The translations under genes were made by a program, and so were the position numbers. The notes under the pieces were generated by a model that made no database searches, was not told where the DNA came from, and worked only from the letters and a program-made list of their open reading frames with translations. Positions 1-5,542 of a stretch of DNA of 6,949 bases are shown here, piece by piece. The DNA comes from Sphingomonas bacterium. Lineage in GTDB: Bacteria > Pseudomonadota > Alphaproteobacteria > Sphingomonadales > Sphingomonadaceae. The DNA lies in NCBI GenBank assembly GCA_026785645.1, contig JAJAZM010000161.1, positions 1 through 6,949 on the forward strand. Reading direction: 5' to 3'. Numbering within the stretch: position 1 is the stretch's first letter; every line of letters begins with the position of its first letter.

Positions 1-750
1 GCCGAGAAGATGGCGAACGAAAGCCATGCGATCGTCTCGTTCGCCCATGTCTCCAATGTGCTCGGCTCGATCCTCGACGCCAAGCGCGCCGCGCAAATCG
101 CCCACAAGGTCGGCGCGATGCTGCTGCTCGACGGCTGTCAGGCGGCCCCGCGCCTGTGCATCGACGTCACCGATCTCGACTGCGATTTCTACACTTATTC
201 GGGGCACAAATTATATGGCCCGACCGGGATCGGCTGCCTGTGGGGCCGCGCCGACTTGCTCGACGCAATGCCACCCTTTCAGGGCGGCGGGGCGATGATC
301 GACCAGGTGACGTTCGAGAAGACCACCTTCCTCGACGCGCCGGCGCGGTTCGAGGCCGGCACCCCGCACATCGTCGGTGCGATCGGGCTTCACGCGGCGA
401 TCGACTGGACAAATTCGATTGGCCTAGACGCGCTCCATGCGCATGAGACTGCGCTGGTGGCCGAAGCGCGGGCTGCGCTGCGGAGCATCCCCGGCGTGAC
501 ACTATACGGGCCCGAAGACAGCGCCGGGATCGTCAGTTTCTCGGTCGACGGGGTGCATCCGCACGACATCGGCACCATCCTCGATGACGAGCGGGTCGCG
601 GTTCGCGCCGGGCACCATTGCGCGCAGCCGCTGATGCAATATCTCGGAGTCCCCGCCACCGCCCGCGCCAGCTTCGCCGCGCATAGCGACGCCAGCGACA
701 TCGAGGCGCTGGTGCGCGGCCTCCACACCGTGAAACGGATTTTCGGATGA
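1..750 (+). CDS. sufS: Cysteine desulfurase SufS, C-terminal part (5' end outside window)
   Basis: SufS is a PLP-dependent enzyme that takes sulfur from L-cysteine as a cysteine-bound persulfide for Fe-S cluster assembly in the cytoplasm. The frame is open from base 1, giving 249 residues where the family has about 400, so roughly the first 150 are missing and the ATG at 10 is internal. Landmarks of the aminotransferase class V fold are visible: HVSNVLG substrate-loop motif; DG-x-Q, with the Asp that contacts the PLP ring nitrogen at 130-132 and the Gln at 139-141; SGHKLYGPTGIG with the Schiff-base Lys at 208-210; GGG-x-MI; RFEAGTP; and RAGHHCAQP with the persulfide-carrying Cys at 619-621. 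The GHHCA context fits SufS (group II) rather than IscS/NifS. The stop overlaps the sufT start, which places it in a suf operon. Nothing looks broken; the right-hand part aligns end to end with the E. coli SufS C-terminus as remembered. Confidence 0.95.
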   Translation, partial: AEKMANESHAIVSFAHVSNVLGSILDAKRAAQIAHKVGAMLLLDGCQAAPRLCIDVTDLDCDFYTYSGHKLYGPTGIGCLWGRADLLDAMPPFQGGGAMIDQVTFEKTTFLDAPARFEAGTPHIVGAIGLHAAIDWTNSIGLDALHAHETALVAEARAALRSIPGVTLYGPEDSAGIVSFSVDGVHPHDIGTILDDERVAVRAGHHCAQPLMQYLGVPATARASFAAHSDASDIEALVRGLHTVKRIFG

Positions 751-1223
751 TGCGCGAAGAGCAGAAAATCGAGGTTGAGGAGGTCGACGCGGTCGCCACT
801 CCGCCGCGCGCGCGGTTGAGCCCCGAACCAAGCCTCGCAGAGAATTTTGCGCGCAAGCGCGACTATCTCACCGGTTTCCTCGCTGCCGAGAAACCCGAGC
901 CCGATCCGACCGGCCCCGGCGGCGATTTGCAGGAAGCGGTGATCGAAGCGCTGAAATCGATTTACGACCCCGAAATCCCGGTCAATATTTACGAGCTCGG
1001 GCTGATCTACGATGTCGCGGTTGATGCCGATGGCGATGCAATCGTGCAAATGACGCTGACCACTCCCAATTGCCCGGTCGCCGAATCGATGCCCGGCGAG
1101 GTCGAGATGCGCGTGCTGTCGGTCCCCGGGATCCGCGATGCCGAGGTCAAATTGGTGTGGGAACCGGCATGGGACCCGAGCAAGATGAGCGACGAAGCCC
1201 GCCTAGAATTGGGAATGCTGTAA
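747..1223 (+). CDS. sufT: SUF-system Fe-S assembly protein SufT (DUF59/MIP18 family)
   Basis: A 158-residue member of the DUF59/MIP18 family found inside suf operons, implicated in maturation or targeting of Fe-S proteins in the cytoplasm; its exact chemistry is not settled. Residues about 62-158 form the domain: DPEIPVNIYELGLIYD (74-89), TTPNCP (105-110) with the single conserved Cys109, and the C-terminal WDPSKMSDEARLELGM (142-157) typical of the bacterial SUF subgroup. Residues 1-60 are acidic and Pro-rich and look disordered, an extension over the roughly 100-residue core family. The first ATG lies in an ATGATG at 747-752 and overlaps the sufS TGA by ATGA; there is no good Shine-Dalgarno sequence, so translation probably depends on coupling to sufS. 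The second ATG, at 750, would change the protein by one residue. Family assignment is firm; the gene name follows usage for this operon position. Confidence 0.9.
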   Translation: MMREEQKIEVEEVDAVATPPRARLSPEPSLAENFARKRDYLTGFLAAEKPEPDPTGPGGDLQEAVIEALKSIYDPEIPVNIYELGLIYDVAVDADGDAIVQMTLTTPNCPVAESMPGEVEMRVLSVPGIRDAEVKLVWEPAWDPSKMSDEARLELGML

Positions 1224-1579
1224 TGAATGCGACCAAGACCCGCGCCCGCCCCGCCGCGATCATCCTCACCCCGGCAGCGGAGCAGCGCATTGCCGACCTG
1301 ATGGCGCGCGCCCCGGCCGACGCGATCGGGGTCAAATTGTCGACCCCGCGCAGGGGGTGTTCGGGGCTGGCCTATTCGGTCGATTATGTCACCGAGGCAG
1401 TCGCCTTCGACGAGAAGATCGAGACCCCTGGCGGCACCTTTTACGTCGACGGCGGGTCGATCCTTTATCTGGTCGGATCGTCGATGGACTGGGTCGAGGA
1501 CGATTTCGCCGCCGGCTTCACCTTCGCCAACCCCAATTCCAAGGGCGCCTGCGGCTGCGGCGAGAGCTTCACCGTCTGA
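1223..1579 (+). CDS. sufA: A-type Fe-S carrier protein SufA
   Basis: A 118-residue HesB/IscA/SufA-type protein that holds a labile Fe-S cluster and passes it to apoproteins. The three ligand cysteines are present in the canonical arrangement: Cys46 in RRGCSGL, and Cys110 and Cys112 in the C-terminal GACGCGESF. The core begins at IILTPAAEQRI (13-23). The frame is open upstream as far as an ATG at 1070, but that stretch is the overlapping sufT reading frame. The ATG at 1223 shares its A with the sufT TAA (TAATG), with a weak GGGA at 1211-1214, and gives the normal family length. Position after sufS and sufT supports SufA over IscA or ErpA, although sequence alone cannot fully separate these subfamilies. 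The gene ends 17 bp before the stop codon of the convergent protease gene. Confidence 0.93.
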   Translation: MNATKTRARPAAIILTPAAEQRIADLMARAPADAIGVKLSTPRRGCSGLAYSVDYVTEAVAFDEKIETPGGTFYVDGGSILYLVGSSMDWVEDDFAAGFTFANPNSKGACGCGESFTV

Positions 1580-1596
1580 CGCAACGGCGCTCGGGC

Positions 1597-3939
1597 CTAG
1601 AAGCCCAACGAGTAACGGATCGCGGCGCCGACATCATCGTCGGCCCCGGCGATATGCCCCGGCTGGCGGCGCAGGTAGAGATTGGTACCGAGCCAGCCGC
1701 CGACAAACGGCCGCGAATAGCTTAACTCGGTATCGATCTCGCGCCCACTTGGGCTCAACGAAAAACGGTTGATCGTTTCGGTCGCGGTCTGGGTGCCATA
1801 ATCATAGGCGGTCGGCAGCAACAGCGAGAAGCCGCCCTGTTCGATCCTGAGCGGCTGGGCGATGCGCAGGCCGATCCGGTCCTCGCTGGAAAACAACCCC
1901 CACTTCGAAAAATCGACCGCATAGGCCCCGCTTTGGAAACTGCCGCCGGCAAATGTGGTCCAGCCGCGCCGCGCGCTGGCGGTCGCAACCACGCGCCCGC
2001 CGAACGCGTGCCGCGCCTCGAGGTCGAGGAACGAGCTTGATGCTCCGCCATTGCCGCCAAACACCTGGCCGACCCGGCCACCGAGCAAGGTCCGCTTCTC
2101 ATCGAGCCGCGAAACGCCGGCGGAAACCCAGGTCTTGCCGAAGTTGCGATCGACCGAGACGCTTGCCCAGCGATAGGGAGATCCGGTCGCGCTGGTCGCC
2201 GCATCCTGCCACACCGAGCCATTTTCCGCCGATACGGTCAGCGCCACCGGCCCGAGATTGTGGCGAAGTGCAACGCTGCCGTCGCGGCGGGCGGCAAAGC
2301 CCGGGTCGCCGGCAATATCGCGGGCAATCAGGAAGGCATTGCTATGGGCACCCGATAATTTGCGTTCCATCGCCTTGGCGCCGTCGGAAAAGCCGAACGC
2401 AATTGCGGTCCGGTCGCTGAGGCGGGCAATCGCCGACGCCGCAACCAGTTTCGACTTGGCGGCATCCTCGGGGCCGATCCCGACTGCGGCAAGGTTGAAC
2501 CCGCCGGGCTTCTGGCGCTGGTCGGCAACAGTCAGGGAGACGCTGACCGGACCGGCACTGACCGCGTTGCTGCGCGTGGTCGACGACAAAGCGCGATGCA
2601 GTGGGAGCGCAGTTTCGGCGCGCCTCAGCGACGCGGCGAGGTCCATCGAATAAGCACGCGAATACCCATCGAGGATGATCACGCCCAGCTTGCCGTTTTG
2701 ACCGTCGATCGAATCACCCGAGGCGGCGGGTAGATCGCCGCTGGTCGCCTCGCCCACCGCAATCTTGCTGTCGGCCAGCGAGGTCGCACCCTGCGGCTCG
2801 AACGCGCGCGCGATGTTGAGCCGGCCGCGGCCAAAAATCGGATCGACTCCAGCAGCACCTAGGTCATCGGCGCTGCTGAACAGGATGGAGACAATCTGCT
2901 GCCCGGAAAGGTTGGGGAAAGCCTGCGCCATCAGCGCCACCGCGCCGGCGATCAACGGGCTGGAGAAACTCGTACCCGAATAATAAAATGCCGTCCCGGT
3001 ATGGTCGAACGTCAGATTGCGATAGCCAAGCGCGGCGAGATAATTGGACGCCCCAACCCCGGCCTTGTTGGAGAATTCGGACAGCAGGTTGAGGTTGGTT
3101 CCGCCGGCTCCGTCACTCGCGCCGACCGACCCGGCGATGATTACCTGACCGGGGAATTGCTGGGCGGGTATCAGCGCGAACGAATCCGCATTGTCGCCCG
3201 CCGTCGTTTGCCCGTCATTGCCCGCGGCGATGACCAGGATGATCCCGGCGTTGACCGCGCGTTGCATCGCGGCGAGCACATTCTGGTTGGGGGCCGAGCC
3301 ACCCAGCGACAGGTTGATCACCCGGACCCCGGCATTGGTCGCCGCATTGATCCCGTTGGCGATCGCGCTGTCGAAGAATTCGCATCCATCGGTCGTTCCG
3401 CAGCTACCCGGCGAGTCGCTCCGGAAAGCCGCAATCGTCGCGTCGAACGCGACCCCGTGGACCGCCACATCATTCTTGGCGGCGGCAAGCACGCCGGCGA
3501 CGGCGGTGCCATGGCCGTCCGAATCGCTGACCCCGCGATTGCCACCGGCGACATCGGCCGATGAGGCATCGATCCGGCCAGCGAATTCAGCCAGGTTGGG
3601 ATTGATGCCGCTGTCGACGATCCCGACCTTGATCCCGCGCCCGGTCGCGCCCGCCTGATAAGCGGTGATCGCTTTTGACGATGTGACCGAATTGGACAGG
3701 CTATATTCGGTAGTGACGAAACCACCCGGCGGCGGGGTCGGCGTTGGGGTTGGAGTCGGCGTCGGAGTCGGAGTCGGAGTCGGCGTGGGCGTGGGCGTGG
3801 GCGTCGGAGTCGGAGTCGGCGTGGGCGTGGGCGGCGGGATCGGCGCAACACCGCCGCCGCCACCGCCGCCACCGCCGCCACAGGCGGTCAGCGTCAGCAT
3901 CATCGCGCAAGCGCTCGTGCTCAAAAGCCGGTTAATCAT
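1597..3939 (-). CDS. Subtilisin-family (S8) serine protease, predicted lipidated autotransporter (NalP-like layout)
   Basis: A 780-residue predicted cell-surface serine endoprotease. In order: a signal peptide with lipobox L-T-A-C at residues 17-20 (lipidated Cys20, Gly at +2, so no Asp inner-membrane retention signal); Gly21-30; (Thr-Pro)16 at 38-69; an S8 domain at about 100-382 with complete triad Asp109 (IVDSG), His143 (DGHGTAVAG) and Ser324 (SGTSFSSP), plus oxyanion Asn241 (AAGND); a linker; and from about 500 a region of alternating polar and hydrophobic strands ending YSLGF. A terminal Phe after a beta-strand is typical of outer-membrane barrels recognised by the BAM complex. Cys180 and Cys186 could form a disulfide. 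The start has a purine-rich AGGGTGAGGG just upstream on the coding strand. The gene stands alone, convergent with sufA and divergent from the nucleotidase gene. The S8 call is certain from motifs; the autotransporter and lipoprotein calls are strong inference. The substrate is unknown. Confidence 0.88.
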   Translation of the reverse strand: MINRLLSTSACAMMLTLTACGGGGGGGGGGVAPIPPPTPTPTPTPTPTPTPTPTPTPTPTPTPTPTPTPPPGGFVTTEYSLSNSVTSSKAITAYQAGATGRGIKVGIVDSGINPNLAEFAGRIDASSADVAGGNRGVSDSDGHGTAVAGVLAAAKNDVAVHGVAFDATIAAFRSDSPGSCGTTDGCEFFDSAIANGINAATNAGVRVINLSLGGSAPNQNVLAAMQRAVNAGIILVIAAGNDGQTTAGDNADSFALIPAQQFPGQVIIAGSVGASDGAGGTNLNLLSEFSNKAGVGASNYLAALGYRNLTFDHTGTAFYYSGTSFSSPLIAGAVALMAQAFPNLSGQQIVSILFSSADDLGAAGVDPIFGRGRLNIARAFEPQGATSLADSKIAVGEATSGDLPAASGDSIDGQNGKLGVIILDGYSRAYSMDLAASLRRAETALPLHRALSSTTRSNAVSAGPVSVSLTVADQRQKPGGFNLAAVGIGPEDAAKSKLVAASAIARLSDRTAIAFGFSDGAKAMERKLSGAHSNAFLIARDIAGDPGFAARRDGSVALRHNLGPVALTVSAENGSVWQDAATSATGSPYRWASVSVDRNFGKTWVSAGVSRLDEKRTLLGGRVGQVFGGNGGASSSFLDLEARHAFGGRVVATASARRGWTTFAGGSFQSGAYAVDFSKWGLFSSEDRIGLRIAQPLRIEQGGFSLLLPTAYDYGTQTATETINRFSLSPSGREIDTELSYSRPFVGGWLGTNLYLRRQPGHIAGADDDVGAAIRYSLGF
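3737..3832. repeat. Hexanucleotide tandem repeat (16 units) encoding the (Thr-Pro)16 linker
   Basis: Sixteen contiguous 6-bp units of the form GTNGGN on the + strand, inside the protease gene. The main variants are GTCGGA, GTCGGC and GTGGGC. Units 6-10 (3767-3796) and 12-16 (3803-3832) are identical 30-bp blocks offset by 36 bp, so the tract grew partly by duplicating a multi-unit block. On the coding (-) strand it reads Thr-Pro. Six bases are two codons, so gain or loss of whole units changes linker length but not frame. Such near-identical repeats are prone to replication slippage; variation between strains is inference. Confidence 0.95.
3850..3879. repeat. GGC/GGT triplet run encoding Gly10
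   Basis: Ten consecutive Gly codons (GGC or GGT on the - strand) directly after the predicted lipidated Cys20 of the protease. A poly-Gly stretch after the lipidated Cys is a common flexible tether in surface lipoproteins. Gain or loss of whole triplets would keep the frame, so this is not an on/off phase-variation tract of the poly-C kind. Confidence 0.9.
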
Positions 3940-3957
3940 GCCCTCACCCTAAGCCAC

Positions 3958-3986
3958 TTGAAACTAACAGCTTTCCCCTATGTCAT
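3958..3986 (+). promoter_or_regulatory. Candidate sigma-70-type promoter for the nucleotidase-dapD pair
   Basis: TTGAAA at 3958-3963 matches the -35 consensus at 5 of 6 positions. A 17-bp spacer leads to TGTCAT at 3981-3986, a 4 of 6 match to TATAAT. It lies in the AT-richer gap upstream of the nucleotidase and would give a 5' leader of roughly 30-55 bases depending on the start codon. Alphaproteobacterial promoters often diverge from the E. coli consensus, so this is only a candidate. Confidence 0.35.
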
Positions 3987-4014
3987 TATGCTTAATCAAA
4001 CCTTTCATTTTCAT
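3985..4014 (-). promoter_or_regulatory. Candidate promoter for the S8 protease gene
   Basis: Read on the - strand, ATGAAA (4009-4014, a 4 of 6 match to TTGACA), an 18-bp spacer and CATAAT (3985-3990, a 5 of 6 match to TATAAT) lie about 45 bases upstream of the protease start codon. Its -10 box overlaps the -10 box of the candidate promoter on the other strand. The assignment rests on consensus matching alone. Confidence 0.35.
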
Positions 4015-4015
4015 G

Positions 4016-4021
4016 AAGGAG
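4016..4021 (+). promoter_or_regulatory. Ribosome binding site AAGGAG before the nucleotidase gene
   Basis: A strong AAGGAG Shine-Dalgarno sequence. It ends 4 bases before an in-frame TTG at 4026 but 25 bases before the ATG at 4047, so it bears on start choice. The ATG opening that follows it (4013-4030) runs only six codons to TAG and is not a gene. Confidence 0.6.
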
Positions 4022-4046
4022 ATTTTTGCCTAGGCGCTGGCACGCC

Positions 4047-4718
4047 ATGGACCCGCGCTTCGCCCATATCGACGACTGGATCTTCGATCTCGACAATACG
4101 CTGTACCCGGCGTCGACTCGGCTGTTCGACCTGATCGACCATCGGATGGGGGCCTATGTCGGGCGCCTGCTCGACTGCGATCCGGTCGAGGCGCGGCGGG
4201 TGCAGAAGACGTATTTCCGCGATCATGGCACGACTCTCGCCGGGCTGATGAAAAACCATGATGTCGAGCCGCGGCATTTCCTCGACGATGTTCACGCTAT
4301 CGCGCTCGACCGCATCGCGCCAGATGAGCGGCTGGCGCGCGGGCTGGCCGCGCTGCCCGGGCGCCGCTTCATCTTCACCAATGGCGATGCCGATTATGCC
4401 GGCCGGGTGCTGACTGCGATCGGGATCGGCGACCAGTTTCACGGCCTGGTCGATATCCACGCCTGCGATTATCTGCCCAAGCCCGAAGCCCACGGTTATC
4501 GCCTGCTGGTCGACCGGTTCGGCATCGATCCGAAGCGTGCGGTGCTGGTCGAGGACATGGCGAAGAATCTCAAACCGGCCAAAGCGCTGGGCATGACCAC
4601 CATATGGGTCGACAATGGCTCCGACCATGGCGATCATGCCGCCGACTTTTCCGCCATCGACCATGTCATCAGCGACGTCGGCGAATGGCTCGAGCAAATT
4701 ACCGAAGGACGACAGTAA
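4047..4718 (+). CDS. Pyrimidine 5'-nucleotidase, HAD superfamily
   Basis: A 223-residue cytoplasmic HAD phosphatase of the pyrimidine 5'-nucleotidase type, expected to dephosphorylate UMP/CMP-like nucleotides; the true substrate cannot be read from sequence. Motif I is DLDNTLYP (nucleophile Asp14, acid/base Asp16), motif II is FIFTNGD (Thr111-Asn112), motif III is LPKPEAHGY (Lys145) and motif IV is VLVEDMAKNL (Glu169-Asp170). The DNTLYP form and the helical cap between motifs I and II fit this subgroup. The ATG gives an N-terminus, MDPRFAHIDDWIFDLD, like those I recall for alphaproteobacterial homologues. A TTG at 4026 would add seven residues and is better spaced from AAGGAG at 4016-4021, so the start is uncertain. 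The stop overlaps the dapD start (TAATG), suggesting co-translation with a lysine-pathway gene. Confidence 0.88.
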   Translation: MDPRFAHIDDWIFDLDNTLYPASTRLFDLIDHRMGAYVGRLLDCDPVEARRVQKTYFRDHGTTLAGLMKNHDVEPRHFLDDVHAIALDRIAPDERLARGLAALPGRRFIFTNGDADYAGRVLTAIGIGDQFHGLVDIHACDYLPKPEAHGYRLLVDRFGIDPKRAVLVEDMAKNLKPAKALGMTTIWVDNGSDHGDHAADFSAIDHVISDVGEWLEQITEGRQ

Positions 4719-5542
4719 TGACCGACCAATTGCAGGCCACCATCGAAGCGGCTTGGGACAAGCGCGAATCGATCGGCTCCGACACCAACGGCGCAACGCG
4801 CGAGGCGGTCGACGCGGCGCTCGAGCTGCTCGATTCGGGCAAGGCGCGGGTCGCCGAGCCAAGCGAAGGCGGCTGGAAGGTCAACCAGTGGCTCAAGAAG
4901 GCGGTGCTTCTGTCGTTCCGGCTCAACGCCATGGCCGAAATCCCCGGCGGTCCCGGCGGGTCGGCGTGGTGGGACAAGGTGCCGTCCAAGTTTGCCGGCT
5001 GGAACAAGGACCGCTTCGCTGCCGCTGGGTTCCGCGCAGTGCCCGGCGCGATCGTCCGCAAGGGCGCCTTCATCGCCCCCAATGCGGTGCTGATGCCGAG
5101 CTTCGTCAACCTCGGCGCTTATGTCGGCGAGGGGACGATGATCGACACCTGGGCGACGGTCGGAAGCTGCGCCCAGATCGGCCGCAACGTCCACATTTCG
5201 GGCGGCACCGGAATCGGTGGCGTACTCGAGCCATTGCAGGCCGGGCCGGTAATCATCGAGGATGATTGTTTCATCGGCGCGCGCTCCGAAGTCGCCGAGG
5301 GCGTGGTGGTCGAGCGCGGCGCGGTAATCTCGATGGGGGTGTTCCTCGGCGCCTCGACCAAGATTGTCGACCGGATCACCGGCGCGGTTATCTATGGCCG
5401 GGTCCCGGCCTATTCGGTGGTCGTCCCCGGAACGCTGCCGGCACGCGACGGCGGGCCCAGCCTGGCCTGCGCGGTGATCGTCAAACGGGTCGACGAGAAG
5501 ACGCGGTCGAAAACCTCGATCAACGAGCTGCTGCGCGATTAA
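4718..5542 (+). CDS. dapD: 2,3,4,5-tetrahydropyridine-2,6-dicarboxylate N-succinyltransferase DapD
   Basis: DapD transfers succinyl from succinyl-CoA to tetrahydrodipicolinate, giving N-succinyl-2-amino-6-ketopimelate, in the succinylase branch of diaminopimelate and lysine synthesis in the cytoplasm. The protein has 274 residues, the normal length. After an N-terminal helical domain (1-105) comes a left-handed parallel beta-helix of hexapeptide repeats. It contains the DapD block PSFVNLGAYVGEGTMIDTW (127-145), then TVGSCAQIGRNVHISGGTGIGG (148-168 region) and GVLEPLQAGPVIIEDDCFIGARSEV. Asp143 and Glu191 sit where the family's catalytic acidic pair is expected. The frame is open upstream into the nucleotidase gene, but the ATG at 4718 has GAAGGA at 4704-4709 with 8-base spacing and the expected N-terminus. 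The stop codon lies 20 bases inside the 3' end of the opposite-strand TlpA-like gene. Confidence 0.97.
   Translation: MTDQLQATIEAAWDKRESIGSDTNGATREAVDAALELLDSGKARVAEPSEGGWKVNQWLKKAVLLSFRLNAMAEIPGGPGGSAWWDKVPSKFAGWNKDRFAAAGFRAVPGAIVRKGAFIAPNAVLMPSFVNLGAYVGEGTMIDTWATVGSCAQIGRNVHISGGTGIGGVLEPLQAGPVIIEDDCFIGARSEVAEGVVVERGAVISMGVFLGASTKIVDRITGAVIYGRVPAYSVVVPGTLPARDGGPSLACAVIVKRVDEKTRSKTSINELLRD

Noticed and set aside
390..1049. 219-codon open frame on the - strand across sufS and sufT
   Set aside because: It is antisense to two clearly recognisable genes, has no family resemblance, and long antisense frames are common in GC-rich DNA.
1070..1222. Longer sufA start at 1070
   Set aside because: This stretch is the sufT coding sequence in another frame. 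It would add 51 residues unlike any SufA N-terminus.
1590..1612. Bulged hairpin (CTCG-GGC / GCC-CAA-CGAG) between convergent sufA and the protease gene as a terminator
   Set aside because: The stem is interrupted by a 3-base bulge and no T-run follows on either strand, so it is not a convincing intrinsic terminator, although its position is suggestive.
3737..3832. CRISPR-like or mobile-element repeat array
   Set aside because: The units are 6 bp without spacers and lie in frame inside a coding region. This is a protein-linker tandem repeat.
3850..3879. On/off phase-variation tract as in nalP
   Set aside because: The repeat unit is a triplet (GGC/GGT) and not a homopolymer, so slippage by whole units would not shift the frame.
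1597..3939. Protease gene as a recently transferred island
   Set aside because: Base and codon use look like the neighbours by eye, and I see no integrase, insertion sequence, tRNA or direct-repeat boundary. Transfer cannot be supported from this window.
3665..3952. + strand open frames across the repeat (Gly-Val or Ser-Glu/Ala-Trp repeats)
   Set aside because: A 6-bp repeat without stop codons stays open in several frames. Only the - strand Thr-Pro frame is joined to a signal peptide and enzyme domain.
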